64,000 nucleotides of DNA from Ignavibacteria bacterium. Lineage in GTDB: Bacteria > Bacteroidota > Ignavibacteria > OLB7. Positions 16,698-25,070 of the stretch are shown here, one piece after another. Positions within the stretch are counted from its first letter, which is position 1; every line of letters starts with the position of its first letter. The position numbers and the translations under genes were made by a program. The stretch spans positions 806,001 through 870,000 of the forward strand of contig JACKAE010000003.1 of NCBI GenBank assembly GCA_020635205.1, read 5' to 3'. Under the pieces are notes generated by a model that was given only the letters and a program-made list of their open reading frames with translations, was not told the DNA's origin and did no database searches.

Positions 16698-17513
16698 TTA
16701 ACAACCACACCCGCCCCACACTTTTTGTGTTGCCAGAACCTTTCCACTTTTTGACTTCAGAACTAACTCTCCCTCGTACTTTGCTCCCCCTCCGTCATCT
16801 GTTCCATATTGCTGTGCAGTGATGTAGCAGTCATAGATATCGTTAGAGAAGTGAAATGTAGCTGGATATGCCTTCTGCAACTCCTCGCGCTTTTGTCGGA
16901 CGGTATCGAGTGCAGCGATGATGACATCACCGACCGCCCCTCTCCGCCCCATGCCAACCGTTCCATTTGTCTTGATAGCAATATCCCTCGGTTCCTTCGG
17001 TAGCTCTTCCATGAACAAGAGCGCGTGGATAAGTTCGCTCTTCAGATCCTCTTCCCACTGCTCCGTACCATACTCTATTTTCTTTCCGAATACATAGTCA
17101 TCCCCACGTTCATTCATCGTAATCCAATACTTCTCCATTGAGTATTGAACGTACTTGGCATTGCTGTCAGTCTGACCTCCACGGAACAATACAGTCTCTC
17201 CATTCAGGTTCATAGAAGCATACGTATCAAAGTCGCTAAGAAGTATCTGCGTTTTATAGTTCTCCTTTTCCGTTCTGAACGAACAGGAGCAGCCAAGGTC
17301 ACCTAATTCAGGAGATGCCTCTTCAAGGATCGCAATCTTCACTGATGCATCCTCACTCTTCGAGGTGTCGATAGCTGGCATCGGCGTAGCCACTGTGGTA
17401 TCTGTGTTTTCAGAATCAGTTGCTCTTTTGTCGGCATCTCCACACGAGAAGAGTCCAATAAAAAAGGTTAAGGCAAGCACGTAGGCTATCTGGTTCCGTA
17501 GGTAAGAGATCAT
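16698..17513 (-). CDS. Hypothetical lipoprotein with C-terminal cysteines
   Basis: A 271-residue protein with a signal and lipobox (GLFSC, Cys24). It has a second cysteine pair (GCSCSF) and a C-terminal GGCGC. No family is recognised. Its ATG overlaps the stop of the upstream frame (ATGA), implying translational coupling with what may be a SCO1-like fragment. Confidence 0.6.
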   Translation of the reverse strand: MISYLRNQIAYVLALTFFIGLFSCGDADKRATDSENTDTTVATPMPAIDTSKSEDASVKIAILEEASPELGDLGCSCSFRTEKENYKTQILLSDFDTYASMNLNGETVLFRGGQTDSNAKYVQYSMEKYWITMNERGDDYVFGKKIEYGTEQWEEDLKSELIHALLFMEELPKEPRDIAIKTNGTVGMGRRGAVGDVIIAALDTVRQKREELQKAYPATFHFSNDIYDCYITAQQYGTDDGGGAKYEGELVLKSKSGKVLATQKVWGGCGC

Positions 17514-17782
17514 AGTCGATATGAAGTTGGATCTAATGCTCTTTTATTGAGATCTCGGTAAACGCCTCGGATATGGTGATTACCATCAACCAAGATAACG
17601 TTTTCAGTCTGAGCGGAATCGTCCGTCCCGTTTGCTATTTCAATGACCATACCCGTCATCTTCAGCAAACACTTGTCGGAACTTCTATAGAGTTTTTCAA
17701 AAAAAGGGAATAGCTGCAGAAGGAGTCTGATCAAGATCGAAAACTGTTGAAGCACCAACGGATCGCCACTCAACGCAAACAA
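17510..17782 (-). pseudogene. Possible truncated SCO1/SenC-like thioredoxin-fold fragment
   Basis: The last ~50 residues (LYRSSDKCLLKMTG, then TENVILVDGNHHIRGVY) resemble the C-terminal part of SCO1/SenC copper-chaperone proteins, where a histidine/aspartate loop precedes LVDxxGxIRGxY. The CxxxC domain that should precede it is missing, and the 5' end abuts a decayed transposase. The gene therefore looks truncated by IS insertion. The stop overlaps the next gene's start. Family assignment rests on a short match. Confidence 0.4.
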
Positions 17783-18050
17783 TCGACTCGACCCGCCGGG
17801 GGGTCGGTTCGTCGCCCGATGGACTCGAAGAAGGGGAAAGAACGCTACTCAGGTCGGAAGAATCAGTTCAACGGTCGGTGCTCGTGTGCATGACAAGCCT
17901 GATCTGGAGTCGCAGGGATGGATCGATCAGATACCAGAGGCGGTAGTGGTGCACGTAGACTTAGGGTATCTGGGGTTGGAACAGAGGTATGCGAACATTG
18001 CGATCAACTACAAGAAGCCGCCGGATAGAGTCACCTTATCTCTTTATAAC
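17776..18050 (+). pseudogene. Decayed IS5-family (DDE_Tnp_4-like) transposase
   Basis: Across two frameshifts the plus strand decodes to RRPMDSKKGKERYSGRKNQ, then VHDKPDLESQGWIDQIPEA, then VDLGYLGLEQRYANIAINYKK. These correspond to the YSGKKK, SVHDK and DLGYQG-with-HKKP blocks of IS5-type transposases. Only this internal part is left, and clear terminal inverted repeats were not found. Confidence 0.75.
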
Positions 18051-18108
18051 TCTGGCTTTCTGTGACTTGGGAGAAACAAGTGTAGGATAAAGCAACGCAC
18101 GATGTTTC

Positions 18109-18741
18109 TTACTCCTCCTTCCTACAGGTTATTTGCCAAAACTTTTGCGAAGGTTTGTTCTCTACCTTTTTTGCTGGTGCATCTATTTCTTTGGCTTCGA
18201 GCAAACCATAACTGCCGAATTCCTTTTCAACAGATTCTGAGTCATAGTAGAAGAGACTAACACCATGCTTCGTCTCATATCTATCACTACTTAGCCTCAC
18301 CCCTTCTCCATAGGTAGGGGTGTTCTTTGATATTGCCACAAAGACCATATACCCACCGGGTCGGAGTTGATTGTAGCAATCATCAATCAGCTTCACTCGA
18401 TCTGCCTCACCTAACAAGTGGATGAGAGCATAGCAGAAAATGCCATCATACATTTTTGGGTCAAATGGCATATCGCGAACAGCACCATGATAGACCTTTA
18501 CGCTATCTCCATAATGCTTCTTCGCTAACTCAATTGCGGTCTCTGAGATTTCAATTCCAGTGACATTGAATCCATTCTCTGTAAACACCCGTGCATTTCT
18601 ACCATACCCAAATCCAGGAATCAATATCTCTTGTAACCCCTCTCTTTGAAAAAGGCGAAGGGCAGAGAGGGCAGAGTCAGCAGGGTCAAATCCCCACATC
18701 GTCTGTTTGTCTCTAAAGCTCGACTCCCAAAATTCTGCCAT
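18109..18741 (-). CDS. Class I SAM-dependent methyltransferase
   Basis: A 210-residue protein with a Rossmann SAM motif (ILIPGFGYGRNARVF near residues 39-53, acidic GIEIS) and downstream motifs (VRDMPFDPKMYDGIFCYALIHLL). It resembles the TehB/thiopurine methyltransferase-like group (WGFDPADSA opening). Substrate unknown. It follows the 127-residue hypothetical gene by only 8 nt, so the two are probably co-transcribed. Confidence 0.82.
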   Translation of the reverse strand: MAEFWESSFRDKQTMWGFDPADSALSALRLFQREGLQEILIPGFGYGRNARVFTENGFNVTGIEISETAIELAKKHYGDSVKVYHGAVRDMPFDPKMYDGIFCYALIHLLGEADRVKLIDDCYNQLRPGGYMVFVAISKNTPTYGEGVRLSSDRYETKHGVSLFYYDSESVEKEFGSYGLLEAKEIDAPAKKVENKPSQKFWQITCRKEE

Positions 18742-18749
18742 GATTTCTT

Positions 18750-19133
18750 CTACTCAAACTTTTTGTGGTATGCTTTCACTTGCTCTGGAAACTCGGTTTC
18801 AAACAAAGGATATGGAACACCTTCAATGCTAATTTCAAACCCTTCTTGGTCACGTCCGCTGATCTGATTGCCAACTCCTCTTATCTCCACACCTTCTGAG
18901 TTAACTACCTTCAAGCTCGGTAGCTTTGCAGTTGCAATGAACCTATCACCCCGATAGTCAGCTCGAATTTCAACTTCATGATCCTTGCAGTAATCCTTAA
19001 GAAAGTCGTACCCGAAATCAGAACCCGTGCTTGTGATTTTTCCGAAGATCACGCCCATTGGTGGATCTGCGTATTCCAGTTCGGTTTTTCCAACCAGCTC
19101 ATCGCTCAGGTATATGTTGTATTCTCGCTTCAT
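18750..19133 (-). CDS. Hypothetical 127-residue protein
   Basis: No signal peptide and no recognised domain. It has a mixed alpha/beta composition with a long predicted strand region (VEIRADYRGDRFIATAKL). It sits 8 nt upstream of the methyltransferase and behind the terminator of paralog 2, forming a two-gene unit. Confidence 0.5.
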   Translation of the reverse strand: MKREYNIYLSDELVGKTELEYADPPMGVIFGKITSTGSDFGYDFLKDYCKDHEVEIRADYRGDRFIATAKLPSLKVVNSEGVEIRGVGNQISGRDQEGFEISIEGVPYPLFETEFPEQVKAYHKKFE

Positions 19134-19171
19134 TCAAAAGATTACGTTGTTTCTATCCTAAAGCGAATATA

Positions 19172-19211
19172 AAAAAGGACTGATTCCAACATTTCGGAAT
19201 CAGTCCTTTTT
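19172..19211 (-). terminator. Strong bidirectional terminator
   Basis: A perfect 16-bp stem AAAAAGGACTGATTCC / GGAATCAGTCCTTTTT with an 8-nt loop, ending the paralog 2 gene on the minus strand. Confidence 0.9.
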
Positions 19212-19233
19212 CTTTGGCGTACGTTCTCCAGAT

Positions 19234-20280
19234 TTACTCGGCATCCGACAACTCGGGGTACGATAACTCGAAGTTGTCGATGTTCACTAACCAGGCCGCC
19301 GCGTTCTTAACAAATCGGTCGGTACCGGCAGTTTCCCACTTAATGTAGAGGCGGGTAAAGCCTCCGTCGAGTATAGCTCTCTTTCCATCTTTTTCATAGG
19401 CGGCAGAAATGAGGTTGCCAGCCGAGCCGTAGACAAGAGGGGTCAGGTTGCTCTGCTCTGCTAAAGTAGCGATGGTAATCCCCTCGTAGACCGTCTCCAG
19501 TCCGGTTGTCACGTCGTGTCCTTCGCGAATCCCGGGCGACAACTCCCCACTCTGTATTCCGACCGGCTGATCTCCATAGAGGTTCCCCTCCATACTTCCG
19601 CCGAAGAGTGCTTCCGCCACCTTGTTGGCGTCTGCATAATAGGGACTGTTGTCTCCCCAGATATAGACACCGTAGCCGCGATCAAAATATGTCTTAATCA
19701 TGCTGATATGTTCATCGTTCAATTTGCTGGTGGCGTCGGAGATGATCCAAAGTTGGCAGGCTCTATCAAGATCTTTTTTGAGTTGCTCTGGCGAGGGGGG
19801 ATTGTTCTTGTAACGTACCACTGAGAAGCCTTTCTCTTCAAGTGCCTTTCTGGGATTCTCGAAGTCGAATCCTTCACCGGTATACAAGTGGAGAACGAGA
19901 ACTGTCTGCCCTTGAAATGCACCATCAGGGGCAAGATCATATTGCTGACCCTGCGCGTTTCCGTAGCTGTCTTTGGAAGCAGCCGTATAGATAGTATCCC
20001 CCGCAAGATCCAACGCAACATTTCCCGCGTCGTCGAACGCTACTTTTTGAGGAGCGTTTACTCCTGCCGACGTATTGTAGATATTGGATCTCACCACTAC
20101 TCTGGAACTGTCGTGGAGAAGTTGTCGTGGTGCTCCCTGAGCATACGAAATGGATGCAGAGAGGATGAGGAGACAGGTGAAGAGAGCAACTCGAATGATA
20201 TGGTTAGGTGAACCGACATTAGTGTGGGGGTGTAGACTGTAGTGCGCCCCACCTCTGGTGTTGATGGTATGATTGCTCAT
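19234..20280 (-). CDS. Secreted GATase1-like-fold protein, paralog 2
   Basis: A 348-residue paralog of the 12773-13810 protein, with the same signal peptide, the same QLWIISDATSKL core and the same C-terminus (ELSDAE). Long blocks are identical, so the duplication is recent relative to other genes here. Both copies are on the minus strand about 6.4 kb apart, so they form direct repeats. The start at ATG 20280 follows the conserved leader. Confidence 0.65.
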   Translation of the reverse strand: MSNHTINTRGGAHYSLHPHTNVGSPNHIIRVALFTCLLILSASISYAQGAPRQLLHDSSRVVVRSNIYNTSAGVNAPQKVAFDDAGNVALDLAGDTIYTAASKDSYGNAQGQQYDLAPDGAFQGQTVLVLHLYTGEGFDFENPRKALEEKGFSVVRYKNNPPSPEQLKKDLDRACQLWIISDATSKLNDEHISMIKTYFDRGYGVYIWGDNSPYYADANKVAEALFGGSMEGNLYGDQPVGIQSGELSPGIREGHDVTTGLETVYEGITIATLAEQSNLTPLVYGSAGNLISAAYEKDGKRAILDGGFTRLYIKWETAGTDRFVKNAAAWLVNIDNFELSYPELSDAE

Positions 20281-20405
20281 TGTTGTTCTACGTGATTTAA
20301 GTGAATTCCAGCGCAAAGCTGTAACGCGACAGACCATTAAGTCCGTCGCAGCTTGCGCTCTTGAAAACACCAACTGCAGTGATGTGCCTTCACGACGCAC
20401 CCCGA
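20281..20405 (-). promoter_or_regulatory. Conserved leader of paralog 2
   Basis: Near-identical to 13811-13935. Further upstream (20406-20555) only a short TTTCGACCTATC block is still shared with the first copy; no gene is seen there. Confidence 0.5.
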
Positions 20406-20555
20406 TTCACGTGTGACACGAGATTGGAAGCTTCGAGTGAGAACTCTGGCCTTCTATGGATTGAGGGAAACAACCGGAGAGAATGGTTTCAGAGCTTCGA
20501 GCCGTTGCGAACCTGCAAGGGACAGTTCGGCTTTCGACCTATCCAGAGAATAGAA

Positions 20556-21203
20556 TCAAAGTTCGTTGATCTTCTTCATAACATTCTCTACAATCGCATC
20601 GCAGTATATTAGATTGAATTCAAACAGTTCGCTGGCAGAATATGTTCTTTCTATCTCGCGCTGCAACATCGCTTTTGCCCTGTTGAGCCGAACCTTCACG
20701 TTAGCTTCACTTATGTTGAGAAGGCTCGCCGTTTCCGATACATTCAGTCCGTTAATCACCCGCAACGAAAAGACCATTCGGTAGTCGAAGGGAATTTTGC
20801 CGAGGGCACTTTCAATGATACCTCCCAATTCTCGGGTTTGAACCACTCTCTCCGTGTCACTATTTGGGCTGGTAAACATTGGCATTGAATTATCGGATAC
20901 ATCCTGAGTAATCTCATTCCTGAAGCTCGACTTCGTTCTCCTTCTGTAGCAATTATTCAGCATGATGCGGATAATCCACGTTCTGAAATCGGAGCGTCCC
21001 TCGAACTGCAACAGATTTCTGTACGCATCGATAAAGGTCTCCTGCATCAGGTCGAGCGTATCCTCGTGGTTATAGTTGTACGACCTTCCGATCTTGTAGA
21101 GCCAAGGATTGAAGCGCCTGACGACAATCTCGTAGAGTGCCTTTTCTCCACCCAGGATCCGCTCAACCAGTTCTGTCTCGGTAAACTTCTCTGACAACGT
21201 CAT
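20556..21203 (-). CDS. ECF-type RNA polymerase sigma factor
   Basis: A 215-residue sigma-70 family protein with region 2 (YNYNHEDTLDLMQETFIDAY, FRTWIIRIMLNNC) and region 4 (FDYRMVFSLRVINGLNVSETASLLNISEANVKVRLNRAK). Such extracytoplasmic-function factors redirect polymerase to stress or surface regulons. No anti-sigma gene is adjacent. It is 18 nt downstream of the DoxX-like gene, so both form an operon, and the upstream region resembles that of paralog 1. Confidence 0.9.
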   Translation of the reverse strand: MTLSEKFTETELVERILGGEKALYEIVVRRFNPWLYKIGRSYNYNHEDTLDLMQETFIDAYRNLLQFEGRSDFRTWIIRIMLNNCYRRRTKSSFRNEITQDVSDNSMPMFTSPNSDTERVVQTRELGGIIESALGKIPFDYRMVFSLRVINGLNVSETASLLNISEANVKVRLNRAKAMLQREIERTYSASELFEFNLIYCDAIVENVMKKINEL

Positions 21204-21221
21204 ATCCGGTTATAAATCTGT

Positions 21222-21605
21222 TCACTCGATAATGTTGGCAACTCGTGCCATGGAAAGTGCGGAGATCGCCATCACCAGATCGCGAACTGCCACGTCGACG
21301 TAGTTGAACCCTGCCAGCAACGTCAGTGCAATCAACGCAAGCCAGGCTGCGACAACGTAGCCACCAATTTTCGGATTCTTCAACACCAGAATACCGGCAA
21401 CGATCTCAATAATGCCGACAACTCCCATAAATGTTGAAGCCGGGAATGGCAGGATATCTGCGATGGAAGGGTTGATGTAGTGCTCCCAATTCGTGAGCAG
21501 GTTGGTAAACTTGTCCGCTCCGGCAACCACCGGGACAATGCCGAAGGTCCACTTCAGCAGGTTGAACGTCTGATGCAGTGGCTGTTGTGCTGTTGTACTT
21601 TCCAT
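21222..21605 (-). CDS. DoxX-like membrane protein
   Basis: A 127-residue protein with four hydrophobic helices, including the DoxX-type GIVPVVAGADKFTNLL and a GVVGIIEIVAGILVL segment. DoxX-like proteins are small inner-membrane proteins, some connected with thiol or quinone redox. It precedes the ECF sigma gene and may be autoregulated with it. Confidence 0.7.
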   Translation of the reverse strand: MESTTAQQPLHQTFNLLKWTFGIVPVVAGADKFTNLLTNWEHYINPSIADILPFPASTFMGVVGIIEIVAGILVLKNPKIGGYVVAAWLALIALTLLAGFNYVDVAVRDLVMAISALSMARVANIIE

Positions 21606-21925
21606 TGTTCTCGTCGTTTGTTTCGTGTTTGCGGCTCGATTAGAGTAAACGACTCTGGAAAGGTTACAGGGGGTTGACGCACCCGGTTTTTGGGGATAGA
21701 TGTATGTGGGTCTTCGTCGCTGACCGATGTGGAGTGAGACGCTCCGCTGGGGCTTCTCTCAAAGAGCAATTCCCCTCACTCTGCGTTTCCGCACAGGGTG
21801 GCCAGCCGGTCGCCACGATGGGGCTTCGTAGTATAAGTATACCGTTGATACTATCACGTGTGAGAGCAGGCAATCCCCACCGTAGCATATTTCTACAGCC
21901 TGCTGATACTAACCACCAACCCAAC
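21606..21925. other. Intergenic region upstream of doxX-like gene
   Basis: No gene is seen. Near 21640-21680 the sequence is similar to 13974-14000 upstream of paralog 1 (CGATT-GAGTAAACGA-TCTGGAA). The part 21690-21900 looks like a dispersed repeat-type element with GC-rich blocks but no clean inverted repeat. Confidence 0.4.
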
Positions 21926-22834
21926 TCAGCTTCGAATGATGAAGCTTCGCTCACTGAATGCGGGGAGCTCGACCGGAGCTTCGTAGAAGAACTCGATCTC
22001 GTCGGTTGCATCGGTCAACCCGAGGCTGTAGAGAACCGGGACAAAGTGATCGGGAGTCGGGGCGGCCAGTTTCCCCAGTTTGTGACTCTCTTCGTAGTTG
22101 AGAAGCTCAGAGAAATTTCTCTCTTCAATTTGCTTTTTCAGCCAGGCATCGTACTCCTCCTCCCAGCCATAGGCAGTCATGTCACCACTGCCCATTTTCT
22201 TCATCGCCAGCGGCAGGTTGTGAATGAGAGAACCACTCCCGATTATCAGCACCCCTTTGTTCCGCAACGCCTTCAACTGCTCACCCAGTTCGTAGTGATA
22301 GTCCGGCTTTGCGTTGTAGGCAATGCTGAGTTCGAACACCGGAACGTTGGCATCGGGGAAGAGATGCATCAACATCGGCCAGGCACCATGATCCAGCCCC
22401 CACTCGGTGGTTTCCTTCACGGAGGGAATGATGCCCGAAATTTCCTGCGCCACCTCCGGAGAGCCTTTGGCGTTGTAGTAAACCTCGTAGTATTCCTCTG
22501 GGAAGCCGTAGTAATCGAAGATCTGTTTCTGTGAAGGGGCTGTGTTGACGTAGGTGGTATCACCCGTACACCAGTGTGCCGAGATGACAACGGCGGCTCT
22601 GACCTCACACTCTTTTTGCAAGCTCGTGCCAAGTTCGTACAGCTTGTTCCAGAAGGGTCGTTCCTCCCGACTCATGGGAATATCCATCGGGTTCCCGTGC
22701 GATGTGAAGAGCACGGGCATGCGTTTCCCCTCGGTCGGGAGTTCATCGGTTAACCTTGCAAAGCTCTGGAGATTCATTGTGCTCATAGATAATGGCGCCA
22801 GCGATAGAAGTTTCAGAAAATCCTTGCGTTCCAT
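21926..22834 (-). CDS. ygiD: DODA-type extradiol ring-cleavage dioxygenase (YgiD-like)
   Basis: A 302-residue protein. After a ~30-residue hydrophobic N-terminus it has the class III extradiol dioxygenase/DODA pattern: LFTSHGNP, VISAHW, GLDHGAWPML and GSGSLIHNL supply the metal histidines. E. coli YgiD is a zinc-dependent 4,5-DOPA dioxygenase. Activity on other catechols is possible. The N-terminal segment suggests export or membrane attachment. Confidence 0.88.
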   Translation of the reverse strand: MERKDFLKLLSLAPLSMSTMNLQSFARLTDELPTEGKRMPVLFTSHGNPMDIPMSREERPFWNKLYELGTSLQKECEVRAAVVISAHWCTGDTTYVNTAPSQKQIFDYYGFPEEYYEVYYNAKGSPEVAQEISGIIPSVKETTEWGLDHGAWPMLMHLFPDANVPVFELSIAYNAKPDYHYELGEQLKALRNKGVLIIGSGSLIHNLPLAMKKMGSGDMTAYGWEEEYDAWLKKQIEERNFSELLNYEESHKLGKLAAPTPDHFVPVLYSLGLTDATDEIEFFYEAPVELPAFSERSFIIRS

Positions 22835-22988
22835 AGCTCTTTGTCCTTCACGTTCATTCAGTCCCCTTATGTCACGTGGCTGGCATGTCCCACGGACGCA
22901 AGCTCCCGCAGATCAGATCTGCCGCGATCTGTTCTGTAGCTCACGGCATCTGCTCACCGGAATTTTAAGATAGCAAGAGCCCGGGCTA

Positions 22989-24278
22989 TCACGATCGGCT
23001 CTCCGATTTCTTGTAGATCCACTCTATCAGGAAACATCCGGCAATTATCGAGAGAGCAATCAGGACGCTCTCTTTGTTGGAAACGTACTGCTGCCACAGC
23101 AGGACAATCAGGGCAACCGTGCAAAGGATGGCACCGATGAGCGGAATGATCTTCTTGCTTTTTGTCTCCTCTGCCAACCGAAATCCGACGAGGTTGACAA
23201 CGGCAAAGATCAGAAGGAACCCGACACTCCCGGCAGTGGAGATACTCTCCAGATTGAGCAGGTTGGTCATTATCAACGTTGCGACTGCGGTAATAAGCAA
23301 TCCGACTGGCTGGTTCCACAACTGGTAGGTCAGTTGGTGGGGCAACTCGTCATCTTCCGCGATTTCGAAGCTCACACGGCTTCCACCATACAGGGAGGCG
23401 TTGATTGCCGAGAACGTAGAGATCAACGCGGCTATCGTGATAACAGTAAAGCCGGCCTTGCCGAGCATCGGTTTGGCGGCTTCGGCAAGCACGTAGTCCT
23501 GAGCGGTTGCAATCTCCCCGAATGGTAGCGAACCGACAGTAACCACGGCAATCACTAAGTAGAGAAGAATGACAAAGATGATGGAATAGTAGTAGGCTCT
23601 GGGAATGTTTCCTGCGGGGTTCTTGATATCGGGGGCTGCGTTCGCTATCAGTTCAAATCCTTCGTAGGCTACGAAGATCACCATTCCCCCGGTCAAGAGG
23701 AGCAGGGGGGACTCCCAGTTTTCAGGTGAGAGCTGGTGCAGGTTCGGACTTCCCCCCAACCCGTAGAGGCCAACGCCGATAAAGGCTACCAGTATGACCA
23801 GTTTTATGATAACCGCATACGACTCAGTAACGCTGACGACCTTGATACTGTAGTAGTTAATAGCAGAAGCGATGATGATAATCGCCGACGCATAGATATG
23901 GAAGTCGACTGCGGCACTTTCAATCGTGAACAGGTTTGGCGCATACGAACCGAACGCCGACGCGTAGAGCGAGAGCATGATGATGTAGCTCACCCAGAGC
24001 AGGTCGTTCACACCACCGCTGAAAATATTTTTGCCGAATCCCTGATTGATGAACTTCACTGTGCCACCTCGGTCAGGGTAGGCAATGGAGAGCTTCACGT
24101 AGCTATACGAAGTAATCAATGCCACAATCCCCGCGAAGAGAAAGGCTACCGGTGTCCCCCCTTTTGCCAGTGACACAGCCAGCCCCAGCACTGCAAAGAT
24201 CCCTCCCCCAACCATCCCCCCAATGCCGATGGACATTGCTTCCTTCAGTCCGATTTTCTTGTTTTCTTCTTGGTTCAT
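22989..24278 (-). CDS. APC-family amino acid permease
   Basis: A 429-residue membrane protein with about 12 hydrophobic segments. The first helix has GLKEAMSIGIGGMVGGGIFAVLGL, the unwound GGGIF motif of APC transporters. The FVAYEGFELIANAAPDIKNP segment is a typical helix 6 with the following loop. Substrate is not determinable. The ATG overlaps the stop of the HD-domain gene (ATGA). Confidence 0.9.
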   Translation of the reverse strand: MNQEENKKIGLKEAMSIGIGGMVGGGIFAVLGLAVSLAKGGTPVAFLFAGIVALITSYSYVKLSIAYPDRGGTVKFINQGFGKNIFSGGVNDLLWVSYIIMLSLYASAFGSYAPNLFTIESAAVDFHIYASAIIIIASAINYYSIKVVSVTESYAVIIKLVILVAFIGVGLYGLGGSPNLHQLSPENWESPLLLLTGGMVIFVAYEGFELIANAAPDIKNPAGNIPRAYYYSIIFVILLYLVIAVVTVGSLPFGEIATAQDYVLAEAAKPMLGKAGFTVITIAALISTFSAINASLYGGSRVSFEIAEDDELPHQLTYQLWNQPVGLLITAVATLIMTNLLNLESISTAGSVGFLLIFAVVNLVGFRLAEETKSKKIIPLIGAILCTVALIVLLWQQYVSNKESVLIALSIIAGCFLIEWIYKKSESRS

Positions 24279-24931
24279 GATTCACTATCGGTTTTTGCTA
24301 TCCGTTCCAGCACTCGCAACTCCGAAGAGAGATTATCTCTCGCCTGTGCTTCGTATCGGGTGTAGAACAAATCTGTCTTGAACAGTCTCTCCAGACCGAG
24401 AAAATAGCGAAGCACGTTTGTTCTCCCCTCGTTGTACTCAGCGTCTGTGTAGATGGCGTACTCTTCTCTGATCTTCCGGGAATAGTCCTCGTAGAGGAGT
24501 GGCGCTTCGCCGAGAATGGCGAGATCAATATCCAGAAGGTAGTTTGTGTCGGGATCGCCATTGCCCTTGTGATCGCTGGTCGCCACAATCTGTGCCTCGC
24601 ATCTGGCAAGCTCGTCGGCTGGCACATTCAGTCTGGTCAATCGGTCGCGGGCAACCTCAGTGCTGCGCTCTTCGTTATCCTGTCGAGCAGGATCATACAC
24701 GATGTCATGGTAAAAGATTGAGAAGGTTATGATATCGGGGTCATCCAGCAAACCATGGCATTCGTTCACCTTCTCCACCATATAAACCAGGTGAGCCAGG
24801 GTATGGTAGTGCCGTCCCGTGCTCGAGTACTCCCGCTCTACTTCTTCCCAGAGCCGGGTGACAAGCGTGGTCTCCTCGGTATACCGGGAGGCTGTCTCTC
24901 TCCAGACATTTTGCAGAATATTGGTTCTCAC
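24275..24931 (-). CDS. HD-domain metal-dependent phosphohydrolase-like protein
   Basis: A 218-residue protein with HYHTLAH (residues 41-47) and YHD (74-76), as in the predicted HD-superfamily hydrolases of the RHYHTLEH type. The GTG at 24931 is chosen because further upstream the frame runs into the strong terminator at 24987-25027 and has only TTG/GTG codons. Substrates of this subgroup are unknown. It is translationally coupled to the permease. Confidence 0.75.
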   Translation of the reverse strand: MRTNILQNVWRETASRYTEETTLVTRLWEEVEREYSSTGRHYHTLAHLVYMVEKVNECHGLLDDPDIITFSIFYHDIVYDPARQDNEERSTEVARDRLTRLNVPADELARCEAQIVATSDHKGNGDPDTNYLLDIDLAILGEAPLLYEDYSRKIREEYAIYTDAEYNEGRTNVLRYFLGLERLFKTDLFYTRYEAQARDNLSSELRVLERIAKTDSES

Positions 24932-24986
24932 GTCGACAATAAGTGATAAACGGAGAGAACCCGCAAGTAGCAACCGCACATGCAAA

Positions 24987-25027
24987 AATCAGGCAGTCTG
25001 CCGGAGTTACCCGGAGACTGCCTGATT
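24987..25027 (-). terminator. Terminator of NTF2-like lipoprotein gene
   Basis: AATCAGGCAGTCT and CCGG pair with CCGG and AGACTGCCTGATT around a small loop. It separates the lipoprotein gene from the HD/permease pair. Confidence 0.8.
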
Positions 25028-25070
25028 GATCTCAACAGTGAACGATGGTGTCTGCGTGTCGCTGAGGGAT

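Noticed and set aside
21674..22534. 286-codon plus-strand frame
   Set aside because: It is antisense to the DODA-type dioxygenase gene and has no start context or domain.
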